Assembly (NCBI GenBank): GCA_028386065.3
Contig: JAKUCV010005648.1
Span: forward strand, 64,345 to 128,344
Reading direction: 5' to 3'
Source of the DNA: Turnera subulata
Lineage: Eukaryota > Streptophyta > Magnoliopsida > Malpighiales > Passifloraceae
DNA: 64,000 nucleotides
The number at the start of each line of letters is the position of its first letter. Positions within the stretch are counted from its first letter, which is position 1. The notes beneath the pieces were generated by a model, which was not told the DNA's origin, ran no database searches, and saw only the letters and a list, made by a program, of their open reading frames with translations. Made by a program: the position numbers and the translations under genes. Below, in pieces: positions 20,783 through 31,659 of this stretch.

Positions 20783-22286
20783 TGTAACAGCCCGGGTAAA
20801 ATTTGGATTTTTACCGGGACTGTAGAAATTGTTTCACCGTGATTTACTGTTGAATTAATCTCGGGTAATTAATTCACAGTAAACGGGAGTCGTTTTTCGA
20901 AACCGAGAATTTTCCCGCGCTTGGGAGTTTCTTCCTAACCAACCGAGCCTCGGTTTTCAGTTCCGAGACTTGGACGACATTCAGGAGGATTAATCGGATT
21001 TTCCGAGCCCAAGTCATATTTTTGGACTCGGGACGGGATTTGTCGGAAAGACGGGATTCCGACGCGAGAAACCGGACCGGGCGAATGTGGTTGCCGAGCC
21101 ACTCTTCTTTCTCCTTTTTCCTTCCTCTTCCTCTTTCCCGGCAATGTTTCTTCTCTCTCTCGGTTTTTCCCGGCCACGTGGGCCCCACTTCTCTTCCCTC
21201 TTCTTTTTCTTCTTTCCCCTCTTTCTTTCCTTTCTCCTTTCTTTTTTTTTTTCTTTTTTTCTTCTCCATTTTCTTTTTCCAACCGCCGGACCCTCCTTCT
21301 TTTTCTTTTTTTCCCCGTGACCCTTTGTCTGCCATCTCCTCCTTCTTTTATTTCTTTTTCATTTCTTATTCTTTCACACTCTCCTTCTCCACCGATCCTT
21401 TCCCCTCCCTCTCCATCTTTCTTTTCCTTATCTTCTTCCCATCTTGCAGCCGACACAGCACCCCACCACCACACCCAACTCCTTCCTTCCTCTCCTCTTC
21501 CACGAGCCACCACCACCCTACCCTTCTCTACCACCGCGACCCGCCACCATCACCACCGCCAAACCACCACTCGTCCACTGCACCTCCACGCCGGACACAC
21601 ACGCACCGCCTCCACACAACCCAACACCCTCACCTACAACACCGTCCTCCTCCTTCTCCTCCACGCCGTAGCAGCCGTCACACGAGGCAACACTGCCGCG
21701 CCTCCACCTCCACGCGAAGCCGACCGAGTGCATCTCACCCTCCACCGCGCGAACTCGCCTCCGGCCCTTGCACCAGCAGCCGCAGCGTGTTCTTCCCCTT
21801 GCGCCACCGTCACCTCGCTTGCCGCCGCGTCCAGTCACCGCCCCTGCACCGTGCCACCAAGCTGCTCGCCGCACCCGTCACCCGCCTCGCGCAGCGTCGC
21901 CTCTCCTTCTTGTCGTGCACTCACCCGATGACGACGCAGCCTGCCGACGGCCCCGACCAACCGCCAGCTGCCGCCTTACCATCCGTCACCCATGTTGCCG
22001 CCCCGCCATGATGCCGAGCTATGTGCGTGAAAGGTTGAAGACGATGTTGTATGCTTTGGGCTGTTCATGCAAGTTTGTGTTATGGGCTGTAATTCATGCA
22101 TGCATGGGTGTGGGCTATATAATGTTGGGCCATTGGGCCGGTTATGTTGTTTACGTTGTTTACTGTATTGGGCCGTTGGGCCCGAGTTATTGATGTTCAC
22201 ACTGTATGCTTGGGTTTATTGGGTTGGGTTGACACAGTTCCGGCACGTGTTTACTGTGTACGGTAAATACGGGTCGGGGCGTTTCA
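20783..22286 (+). repeat. 3' LTR of element A
   Basis: 1504 bp, near-identical to 16776-18275. Differences seen include C/T at about 20922, a 3-bp insertion (CTT) near 21343, one change in the Pro/His-like stretch near 21544, and C for T near 22173. The flanking AAAAT matches the left flank AAAAC at four of five bases. Confidence 0.93.
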
Positions 22287-24327
22287 AAAATAAAGACATA
22301 AAAGTAAATAATTGCATGATAAAATAAATAGAAGCATAAATGAAATATTAAAAAGCATAAAATAAATAAAATCAGAATTAAATAATTAAAACATAAATTA
22401 AATTGCATAAAATAAAAGTATTGATTAATATTAATTAACTTAATTAATCATTCCATTAATTATCGTTTTAAATTTTATTGTCCGTGTCCGTTTAATATCG
22501 TTCGGGTTCGATAATATCGTTCGGGTTTTACCCAAAGGTCCATTCCCGGGTTCGCCAGAAAATACCCGAGACTGCCGGAAACTCGCTGGATTCCGGCCAA
22601 ACACTGTTCACACAGTCCTCAACACGTCCAACGCTCCAAGATTACTGTTCACGCACCCTTGCAGCCACTTCCCTGTTACCATTCATCATCAATCAACGCA
22701 TCAAACAACATCAAAACAACAACCCAATCCACGACCACACCCCACCACCAAACCGACGGCAGACCCACATCATCACCGGGAACATCATTCCCAATTCAAT
22801 TGCAAGCTACACCTGAAAGAAGTCCACGACAACCAATTAATCAGAACCGCTTAGAGTCAGAGATTAATTGATTTTAGAAACCCAAGAGGAAATCGAAGCA
22901 GAGAATGGAAGAGGAGGAAAGGGGGCCGGCGGTGTCTTACCATGCTCCGGCGACAACAAGCATGGCAGGGACAACCTCGGATTGCAGCTGGGTATCACGG
23001 CGAAGCAGTGACTCAGACGGCGACGGAGGAGGAGAGGAGATCGGTTGGTGGTGACTAGAGCTCAGTCCTCCGGTGGTGGCAGCGCGGTGGCTGTTTGCAG
23101 CGACAGGGTGGAAGGATGTCGATTACGCCGGTGTTGGGTCTCGGTGTGTTGTCCTCGCAGCGGAGAGGCGACGACTTGGAGAGGACACGGCGACGGCGAC
23201 GCGACGAAGAAGAAGGAGGAGTAAAGGGGTCGATGTTGCGTCCGCACCTCTGGCAGCAGCGGCTTCGGGCGTTAGCAAGGAAGGAGAAGAGGAAGAAGAC
23301 GAAATGATGGTGATGGCAGGGAAGAGTGACGGTGGCGGTTTCAAAGCAAGGCAAGGGAGAAGAGAGGCAGGAAGGAGAGGAGGAGGAAAAAGGAAGAGGA
23401 GGAAGAAAGAGATGGGTGATGGCAGAGATGGCGTGTGTGTGGAGGAGGCACAGAAGAAGATGGTTTATTGCAGAGCTATGGGGGAAGGCATAGATGGAGA
23501 GTTGGAGGCAGCGGATGAATTGAAGAGAAAGAGAGTAAGGAGAAATTAGGAGAGAGAGAGAGGTACTGATGGCGTGTGAAATCAGGAGGGGAAGGGAAAA
23601 ATAAAGAGGGTGTAGGGAAGAAGAAGACAAGGGAAAAAGATGGAAAAGAAAGAAGGAATAGGGGGGCCAGTTACGCATGGGCGGCTGAAGAAGAAAATAA
23701 AACTGGAAGTGATATAAAGGAGAAATAATTGAGGGAGTGAACTAGTGGAGAAAATAATTGAGGAAAAGCAAGGCAATAAGTGAGGGAAGGAAACAAAATC
23801 AAAATAATTGAGCTTGCCTTTACCGAAACCACACCCAAAGCGTTCCCCACCGTAAACTTTTATTTTTCCCCTTTTTTAAAAAAAATAAAACACATCTTGT
23901 CAAAACTTTTATAAACCAATTGATATCAAGATAATTTCTAAGGAACTTTTGAGATATATGACCAGTATCGAAAAATAAATTTCCCTTGAAGAACATATTT
24001 AGTATATCAATTATTTTAAAAATATATATAATACGAATAAGCAAATGCTTTGCCAAAAATTATCAAAATCTTCTTAAAAGTAGTAAGAATGAAAATGATC
24101 GTCATAAAAGAAATTATTTAGTGTGTTGGACAAGTCTTGAAATTGAAATCATGTTCGATTGATCATTGGAAAATTTGCTAAGGGTCAAGAAAAATAGTAA
24201 AAATAATGAAAATTGACTCGAATTGATGAAATTCTTGATTAACCGCGATAAAATTTTATTCACCACCATAAAAGTCAAAATAGAACGGTAAAATTAATAG
24301 AAAATTTATCCGGGTCGTTACAGTGTA

Positions 24328-24470
24328 TGTGATTTCTCTCTTCTTCATTCTTAATCTCCTCCAGTGTTCTTGAATATCCAGATTTTGGTTTTTGCCCCTT
24401 ATAAAAAATTTCCAGAAAGGTGTCTTAGAAGCTAATTCAACCCCCCCTTCTTAGCTTATTTGGGCCTAAA
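24328..24470 (+). repeat. 5' LTR of E, right part
   Basis: Continuation of the LTR after the solo-LTR insertion. It ends with the Sirevirus-style CCCCCCCTTCTTAGCTTATT and GGGCCTAAA, where an intact LTR would end in CA. The PBS starts 2 bp later. Confidence 0.75.
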
Positions 24471-24472
24471 AT

Positions 24473-24484
24473 TGGTAGCGGAAC
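24473..24484 (+). other. Primer binding site of E
   Basis: TGGTAGCGGAAC immediately after the LTR end, a variant of the tRNA-Met type PBS used by B, C, A and F in this window. Confidence 0.75.
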
Positions 24485-24526
24485 CAAGGTCTCTTTGTTT
24501 TGGAGTAACCTCCTAGAGTAAAAATC

Positions 24527-26454
24527 ATGGCTTTTGAGGGTTACAACATCCACAAAGCTCCATACTTTGATAGAGTCAATTTTGACTATTGGAAGGCTAG
24601 AATGCAAATATTTCTAGAAGGGCAAGGTTTAGAAACAAAGGAGAGTGTTGAGAGTGGTTGGAATAGGCCACCTAAACCTTTGTGTGATTGGAGTGAAAAT
24701 GAGAAGAAGAAAGGTGCACTAGATTCCATGGCTATAAATTCCTTGTTGTATGGCTTAAGTAAAGAGGAGCTTGAGAAAATTAGGACTTGTAAGAGTGCTC
24801 ATGAGATTTAGAAACTTTTATGTACTAGTCATGATGGAACTAATCAAGTCAAGGAGTCTAAGACTAATAGGCTAATGAGAGATTATGAGCTCTTTGCAAT
24901 GATGCCCAATGAGTCCAATAGAGACATGAGCACTAGGTTTTCTACTCTATGCAATAACTTTGTGAGCCTTAGTAAGGTCAATAGTGATAAGGAGAAGGTT
25001 ACCAAAGTATTTAGGTCTTTGAGTAAGGAGTGGGAAACTAAAGTCACCGTAATAGAAGAGGCAAAAGATCTTAATGTCCTATCCTGGAATGAGCTAATTG
25101 AGTCCTTAATTTCCTTTAGAATGAAGTTTGAAGGCAAAAAGAATAAGAAGCAAGATCATTCCTTGAAGATACAAGAGTCAAGTAAAGATGCAAGTGACAA
25201 AGATCAAGATATGACTCTCATCACAAGGAAGTTTATAAAGTTTCTCAAGAAGAAGAAGCTACAAATGGAGATGACGAACATGAACAGCTCCAAGCATGGT
25301 GAGATAAGGGGAGAGTCCATTATTTGCTTCCAGTGCAATAAGCCCGGACACATCAAAGCCGATTGCCCTTACAGGAAGAGATCAAGGCATGATTCTCTCA
25401 AGAGCAAAGGAAAGAAAGTCTTGGAAACATGGGATGATGATGATATTTCTTCAGGTGATTCGGATGATAATGAGATTGCAACCTTTTGCTTGATGGCACT
25501 TGAAAATGATGAGGTAATGGATTCTTCCGATGACTTTACATTTTAAGAATTGCATGATGCTTTTCTTAAGTTGCATGATGAACTTGAGAATTCTTTGAAA
25601 AAGAATCTAGCTTATGAAAAGCAACTTATGACTCTTAAAGAAGGAAAGCATGCTCTTAATATGTCTTACACTGAGCTTAATGAGAAAATATCTTCTAATG
25701 TATGTGCTTGTGATATGTTGGGAAAAAAGAATGATTCTTTCAAATCTCAAATTGTTGATTTGAAGAGTACTTTAAATAAGTTTACTAATAGTACAAATGG
25801 TCTTAATCTTCTCTTAGGACAACAAAGAAATCCAATGCAAAAAGAGAGAATAGGTGCATCTAATGCTAAATTTTTTTTGCTTAATACTAAGACATTTGAA
25901 CATGGTGCCACATCTTCTCATTATATTATATCAAATGAACATGCTAAACCATATGCCCATGGTGTTAGAACACATGTTCATAACACAAAATCACGTGCTC
26001 AACTCGGTAGATCACAAGCATATAGAAGGAGAAGTTATGCTAGGCCACATACTCATGATAGGAGATCATATGTTTATAATGCTAGAATATATGTTCATAG
26101 TGCAAGACCACATGCTCACTATGCTAGATCATTAGCTCACAATGCAAGATCATATAGTTACAATTCATGAACACAAGCATATAGAGCTAGATCATCTTAT
26201 AACCATGCTAAGGCGTATACCTTTGGTGATAGGCAACAATCTTACAATGCTAGCGTTTATGGTTATGATAATTTTGTTTGATGTGAAAAATCTTATATTC
26301 CTTCTATCACATGTTATTTTTGTGGTAAATGTGGCCATGGTACTCGTACTTGCATGTTTGAATAAAGAAAATGCCATATCAAGTATATTTGGGTACCAAA
26401 AGGTACTATGACTAACCCCGATGGACCCAAAATAAAGTGGGTACCAAAAACTTG
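24527..26454 (+). pseudogene. Sirevirus-type gag, five premature stops in one frame
   Basis: The ATG at 24527 opens MAFEGYNIHKAPYFDRVNFDYW, the usual start of Sirevirus gag, followed by the UBN2-type capsid region. Zinc knuckle 1 (CFQCNKPGHIKADC) lies at about 25324-25365 and knuckle 2 (CYFCGKCGHGTRTC) at about 26310-26351. The end WVPKT is at 26452. Stops at 24809, 25544, 26168, about 26279 and about 26360 are all in the same frame, so decay came through point mutations without net frameshift. Between the knuckles a His/Ala/Arg/Tyr-rich stretch (25930-26260) is built from a 24-bp repeat. Gag would form the particle. This copy cannot. Confidence 0.88.
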
Positions 26455-27134
26455 ATCTTTCCTTATAGGAAAGTAAGGATGAGTGGTGATTGAGGATTTA
26501 AAATACTAATCCTTTGGTGTGAAACATTTTGTATCCTTTTTAGTATCCTTCTAATGATGTTTTCGATGCTTGTTTAATTATTTTGTGTATCTTGACTTTA
26601 TGCATTGCATATTAGATGAGTAGTGATGGAGAATGTCTTTGGGAAGGTCTTTGACTATTTCAATTCAATTTGTTTGGAAAGGAGCCGAGAGTTTGATGAA
26701 TTCGTATATAAAGTGTTGATTTGGTCTAGTGTCGAACTACAAATCTATCAAAATAACAAAAACCAGAAACTAGCTGATTGATTTGGCGTGGGGTCGATAT
26801 ACAAAATTTCTAGTTTAGCTAAATCCCAAGAGTGACTAACAAATTTGGTGCGGGGAAAACATAAAAAACTTACAACTCACGCACAATCCCGAGAGCAACC
26901 TTTTTAATTGGTGTGGGGGCAGTTATATAAAATTCTTAAGACCAAAATCGAAGAAGAGTAAATTGTTTTGGTGATAAACCTACCTCTAAATGTTTCCAAA
27001 ACATACCCAAAACTTCAAATTCATGAGAGTCGATAACAATGGTTTCTTTCCATGTGCATATGTTAGTTTTCTTGAAATGCATTTAAACAAGACATGTAGA
27101 TAGTCATTTGATTAATTATATGACACGTCATTAT
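26455..27134 (+). other. Non-coding stretch after E gag with a degenerate 62-bp tandem repeat
   Basis: No pol sequence follows gag here. About four degenerate copies of a 62-64 bp unit, recognised by TTTGGYGTGGGG-like cores, start near 26720, 26782, 26844 and 26907. The rest is AT-rich. It may be 3' untranslated region of E, but no 3' LTR of E was found to prove that. Confidence 0.5.
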
Positions 27135-27416
27135 TGTTGGGTTAAGGTAATTAATATATTAATTAATGATTAATTAATTAGCCAATTAGTGCTAACTAGT
27201 GTTTTAATTTAATTACCTAGCCATGTGCCTAATTGATTTTGATTAATGACAAACTAGGTCAATGCATATTTTAATTCATAACCTAAACTCTTGAATTAAA
27301 TAATGAAATCAGATTTTTTAAGATTTGAGGTTAGTGGGATTGGTATGTGTGCTAGTGGTATTATTTTAATGGGTTTAGTCTCTTTCATGGCCATGGACCA
27401 TATTGTTTATCTTACA

Positions 27417-27952
27417 ACTTTGAGGCAATTGTTGGAGATGCTCCTGTACCCTATAAACCTGAAACCTAGCATGATTCAACTTAGAAAATATTTTTTTAAT
27501 GATTTGGCAGGAGTTAGAAAGATCCATCTCGATTTAGCCCAAACCAAGGGCCATTAAACCTAAGTATCTGTCCAGCATGTGCTGATTTTCTTGAACTTTG
27601 GGGCCACTTGTTGAAGATGCTCCAATACTGTATAAACCTGGTACCTAGCTGAGTTTAACTCAGAAAATGTTGGACAAAAGATCTGGGCAGGTTTCACAAC
27701 GGATAGATTCGAATCTGACTAACCTAGGATCATCAAACCTAGGAGTCTACTAAGCATATGCTGACTTTCTTATGTTTTGGAGTCACATGTTGGAGGCACT
27801 CGTATGTGCATAAAACCAGCAAACTTGCATCTTTCTACTCTGTAGGTATTTGTTTAAAGGATTGGAAAGCTCTCTCAACGGATCATTTCGATTCAGTTCT
27901 ACCTAGAAGAATCGAAACTAGGTGTTGGCTCAGCATGTGCAGACCACTTTCT
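27417..27952 (+). repeat. Three diverged 178-bp tandem repeats in LTR G
   Basis: Units start near 27417, 27595 and 27774. Each has an ACTTTGRGGC-type start, a GTTGRAGATGCTC-like block, TATAAACCTG, a GATCCATCTCGAT-like block and an AGCATGTGCTGAC end. Copies differ at many positions, so the array is old. It sits in the U3 region ahead of the TATA box. Confidence 0.75.
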
Positions 27953-28055
27953 GGAAATTGAAGCGATGAACGTTTTGGCGCCAATGATGCCAAATCCCGA
28001 GGTAGCAAAAAGTGACGGCTAGCCATTGGATGAAGAGGCTCCTACTTCTCCCAGC

Positions 28056-28067
28056 CTCTATAAATTG
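28056..28067 (+). promoter_or_regulatory. TATA box of LTR G
   Basis: CTCTATAAATTG, about 920 bp into the LTR and shortly after the tandem repeats. Assigned by match and position. Confidence 0.45.
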
Positions 28068-28559
28068 AAGGAAGACTAAAGAACTCAAGTTAGAGCTGTT
28101 ATTCTGAAGTCTTGACATTATACTACTTGAGTTATACTTGTAGTTCTGCAAAAGAGCCTAAATTGAGTGCTATCTATAAGGCTACAGTATGGAGCTTAAT
28201 TGTACATCTTTTTGACTTTGTCATTGAAGATTCCTTGTTGTGAGATCAAACATACCTTAGTGGGAACTTGAGATTAGTTTGCTAAGGTGGGATTCAACAA
28301 ACCGGGGAGGTTTGTGGTGTGTGATAGGTTTGAGCTTAGCCTAGGAAAAATCTTGTGAAAGGTTGTGGTTGAACCCGTAAAAGCCATGGTATAAATCTCA
28401 AGGTGGACTCCTTGAGTAGTGGATGTAGTCCTTAGTGGCGAACCACTCTAAATCGCTATGCCAATTTCTCTAACCCTTCTCACTTAAGTGTGCGTTACTA
28501 TGCTTGTTTAAGTTCTTAATCTGCAAATCCGAGTTCAAGGAGGATTTGGCATCAACTGA

Positions 28560-31003
28560 TTCTGGTTTTGTGTGTGTTGTTGGGTTTTTGGACGATGGCA
28601 GTGTTGGTTGACTCGGGTGGTGGCTGTGTTTGATGGTCGTGGTTGTTGCGTGGTGGTTGTCGGTGGCCGGCTGGCTTTGTTGGTGTTTGGCCGGAATCAA
28701 GTGCTGCTGGTGCAGGATTGTAGGCTGTAAGTTTTGGGTTTCTCATTGGGGTTTCGATTGGGTGAAGTCTAGGGAGTATCGAGGCCTTGGAGTGTGAACT
28801 TAGTGCTGGATAGTGTGGGTTTTCTTTTCCAGTAAGAATGTCGGGAAACTTTGTTTGTTTTTGGGTTGTTAAAGGTTCTGTGAATATGGGTTTCTATTGA
28901 ATTTATTTTTGGTTCATGGTACTGGCGGTTTGATAGATTTTGGAGAACATTTTCGTGTTTTGTTCCGGTAAGTTTTTAGTGACTACCATTGTGATTTAAT
29001 TGTTTTTCTTTTTTGGTTCTTGAGTTATTATGTTGTTGGGTTATTGGGGATGATGATGATCCGATAATTGTAGTTTTGGTGTTGTTTGGTTTTGGGGCTT
29101 GGTGAACTTTCCCGGCGGGGCTGCTAAGAATCCGACGAGCTCGTGATTCTTCCGGCGAGGCTCAGGTGCTGTTCCTGCAGGACATAATTTTTTTCAGGCA
29201 GTACACGGTAATTTCCAGGCAATGATATGCGTTTCATTTTGTACGTGTCATGTACGGTAAATGAGATTCAATTGATGTATTAAAATGAAATGGACTTAGT
29301 GGAAATCGAGTCCACAGAGTTGAGTGGCGTGGCCGGAACATGTTCGACGCACATAGTACCTTTAGGCCGGAAAGTTCAGACTCGGGAGTTCAGTTTAATA
29401 TTGTTATGAGAATGGGTCGGGCTAGGCCCAATTAATGTTATACTGAGTATGTAAGGGGTTTAGGTCCAATGACCATTACGGATATGGGCTTTAGGCCTAA
29501 TGTGATTTTTGGAGAGTGAGATAATACACTCTAGGCCCAATCGGATTTAAGTTGTAAACGGGATTTTGGAGTTTGAGGGAAACGTCTGGGCTTAGACCCT
29601 GATCTTTGGATGGACTCACGATTAACGAACACAATTGGGCTAGAAGACTTATGATTACATCATTACATGCATTTATTTATTTGTCATGAATAAGTATCTC
29701 TTGTGAAGTGTATGTTCATAGGATGTTGTGGACATAGGAATGTGAGGCGGAATGAGGGTTCGATCTCGAGGCAACTGATATAGCCCAGGTTAGGACATAT
29801 AAACCTTTGTATGCTTTATTGCCTACAACATTCGAAATTATAAATGACTATGGAAATTGACGTATTAATTCGTGTTGGCAATGAATGTTGTTTGCATCTG
29901 TGCCTATTGTGGTGCTACTTTGTTTGCACTATGTAATACAATTAATATTTGTTGTGATTTGAATTGTGTCCCTATTTGCTCTCACATGCCTAAATTACGC
30001 ATGAAAGATTTGTTATGGAATATAATACGATATTATGTTTTGGTGATTGTGTGAGGATGTATGGGCTGGAGGTCCGGACTAGAGAATAATACACTTATTT
30101 CACACGTCCCTGGATAAACATAATGTATGGAACAAAGAAATGTATAAGAATAAGTGAGAATAAAACACTTAAATTCTATTGTGATGTTGACCGGTAGCAC
30201 CGAAGGGAGGGTTGGGTACCTCTCGGGACATTTTATACGGTTTAGCATGGTTATCCCAGGGGAAGGTTGGTGCACCCCTAGAAGACTTGCACTAGTTAGG
30301 TGTGTCTGAGCGCACCCTCAGGGAGCCGGCGGCCACTTCGAGGTTTATCGGTAGTTTTTATGCCTCGGAATCTACCCCTTTCGAGGTACGACACTTGGGC
30401 TCACGCCCAGATCTGGCCACCGAGACTTGGTTCACAGTAGAGGGCCCTGATAATAAAATACTTAAACCCTAATAAAATATTTAACCATAATAAAATTTTC
30501 GTCATTGATAATTGACTAAGCACAATAATAATCAGATGTTATTGTATAGTGCACAGTGGCTACTTTGGACATTGTGGCTGTGATTTCTAGGTACCGCTGT
30601 GTTCGAAATTAACTTGGAATTGTATACTTTAGCTTATTTTTTAATGGTGAGACAGTGGATTTGTCTCACTCCTCATTTTTTCACACAGGTTTTGCTGATC
30701 ATTATCAGGGATGCATTCACTAACTGTGCCTACTTAGCTTCGGATCGAATCCATAGTCGGCATGCGTAATTGTTGTTGTTTGATTACTGGTTTATATTCC
30801 GCTGCAACTCTTTGTGAGATTATTGTTTAGACATGTTCTTGTCTTGTTGTTTTATTTACTTGGCAGTATTGCCGGTTGTGGTCATTTTTAAGCCAAGATG
30901 TTTTGCTTGATGATTTTTGTGTCCCAGGGTTGATAAGGGTGAATTGGTCATTTCATATTTTGTTTATAATTTTATATTAATAGATTGGGATACAGCCGTT
31001 TCA
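28560..31003 (+). repeat. 5' LTR of F (left edge unclear)
   Basis: It ends GCCGTTTCA directly before the PBS. It has about 1 kb (29430-30455) that the right LTR lacks, and lacks about 270 bp found at the start of the right LTR. The left 500 bp are G/T-rich with no recognisable TG start, so the LTR is probably truncated against LTR G. ORFs inside are not conserved. Confidence 0.6.
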
Positions 31004-31006
31004 GCT

Positions 31007-31018
31007 TGGTAGCGGAGC
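31007..31018 (+). other. Primer binding site of F
   Basis: TGGTAGCGGAGC, 3 bp after the LTR end, identical to that of element A and 10 of 12 to the initiator tRNA-Met type. Confidence 0.8.
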
Positions 31019-31147
31019 AGGCTTTAGGTCCTTGGTTTTAACGTGAGTGTGCTTGTGCTTCTATATGCATTAGTCTGCTCCTTGTTTCTAGTCTTTATAC
31101 GGGAAGAAAATGTTTTTAAATGCATATGCATTCATGTAGGAGTCGAT

Positions 31148-31659
31148 ATGGATCCGATGGGCCAGTACCTAAATGCTAAAGGTCGGAATGACCCAGAAAT
31201 GTTGTTTTTGACCACTGTTGTCGATGTCGGTTTTAGTGCTACTTCTAGTATCTTAATAGAATTTAGGTAAACATTCAAGCTTTGGCTTGTAATTCTTTTC
31301 GTATAACAAGGGATTATACCATCTAAGTTGTTGAAAGGCTTGCCCGTAACGTGAGTGGAAAGACTGGCGTGGGTCAATGAAATGTTGTGTTGTTAACTAT
31401 GGAGCTAGCACTCGATATTCTTGGGGTCAGTTGGAGGCGGTTTTCGTGTACCATGTGAAGTTGGTCTTCCAACGGGATAGAGTTATTACTCTTCGTGCTG
31501 AGACGTTCAAGTGATGTGTCTTTGAGACGGTACCACCCCACGTTGAATAGTTAAAGTACGGTGTTAAGCAGTTTCATTACCCAGTTTGGGTGGCAAGGAT
31601 GGCAAATGACATGGTCATGCATCACCCTATATTGAAATCTGCTTAATGACGTCTTATAT
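31148..31659 (+). pseudogene. Chromovirus F gag remnant
   Basis: The ATG at 31148 gives MDPMGQYLNAKG and then loses similarity to anything I recognise. No capsid domain or zinc knuckle is readable before the protease at 31660, so most of gag has been deleted. The spacing fits the Tekay gag start after the PBS. Confidence 0.4.

Larger units (their letters stand above)
16776..22286 (+). mobile_element. Element 'A': young non-autonomous Tekay-type LTR retrotransposon with antisense cargo
   Basis: Two almost identical direct LTRs (16776-18275 and 20783-22286) enclose 2.5 kb. Next to the left LTR is a tRNA-Met-like primer binding site. Next to the right LTR is a polypurine tract in a context shared with chromoviruses D and F. 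The LTR starts TGTAACAGCCCGGG and ends GGGTCGGGGCGTTTCA, matching D except for a few bases. The flanks AAAAC (16771-16775) and AAAAT (22287-22291) form a 5-bp target duplication with one mismatch. By eye the LTRs differ at about ten positions plus small indels, so insertion was recent. Gag-pol is gone except for the first codons, and about 2.3 kb of unrelated DNA with two antisense coding units takes its place. Movement would need proteins from an autonomous relative (inference). Confidence 0.9.
14208..24322 (-). mobile_element. Solo Tekay-type LTR (about 4.6 kb) with element A nested in it
   Basis: Read on the minus strand it starts TGTAACGACCCGG at 24322 and ends GGGTGTTTCA at 14208. These are the TG...CA ends of the Tekay LTR family seen in A and D. 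It is bounded by a perfect 5-bp target duplication, GTGTA, at 14203-14207 and 24323-24327. There is no internal region, so it is a product of LTR-LTR recombination. Element A occupies 16776-22286, leaving about 2.57 kb on the left and 2.03 kb on the right. The long ORFs in its purine-rich right half (23055-23678) are low-complexity and not genes. Confidence 0.88.
13070..26454 (+). mobile_element. Sirevirus-like Ty1/copia element 'E', gag-only, with nested insertions
   Basis: The 5' LTR is in two pieces (13070-14207 and 24328-24470) separated by the solo LTR at 14208-24322. It is followed by a tRNA-Met-like primer binding site at 24473 and a Sirevirus-type gag at 24527-26454. No protease, integrase or RT follows gag, and no matching 3' LTR is found. 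The LTR at 27135 has a different sequence. E is therefore a deleted or non-autonomous copy with a lost 3' end. Confidence 0.8.
27135..28550 (+). repeat. LTR 'G', solo or truncated, Sirevirus-like
   Basis: It starts TGTTGGGTTAAGG in the style of Sirevirus LTRs (compare TGTTGACC of B). It has a TATA box at 28056-28067 and the shared 3' motifs GAGTAGTGGATGTAG (about 28416) and GAACCACTCTAAATC (about 28440). No PBS follows and no partner LTR is in the window. The right edge, where G/T-rich F LTR sequence begins, is not sharp and is placed at about 28550. Confidence 0.55.

Noticed and set aside
21022..22193. The same kind of ORFs in the 3' LTR of A (up to 329 aa)
   Set aside because: Duplicates of the LTR artefacts; no domain and frame lengths vary with indels between the LTRs.
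23055..23678. 207-aa minus-strand ORF rich in Ser, Leu and His, with plus-strand Arg/Glu-rich shadow
   Set aside because: Purine-rich half of the solo LTR; composition artefact without motifs.
27135..28550. LTR G as the missing 3' LTR of Sirevirus E
   Set aside because: Its start and body do not match the E 5' LTR at 13070-14207; only short family-wide U5 motifs are shared, and no polypurine tract precedes it.
31043..31147. Hydrophobic start of a 75-aa ORF as a signal peptide gene
   Set aside because: It overlaps the leader before the chromovirus gag start; the better explanation is the MDPMGQ gag start at 31148.
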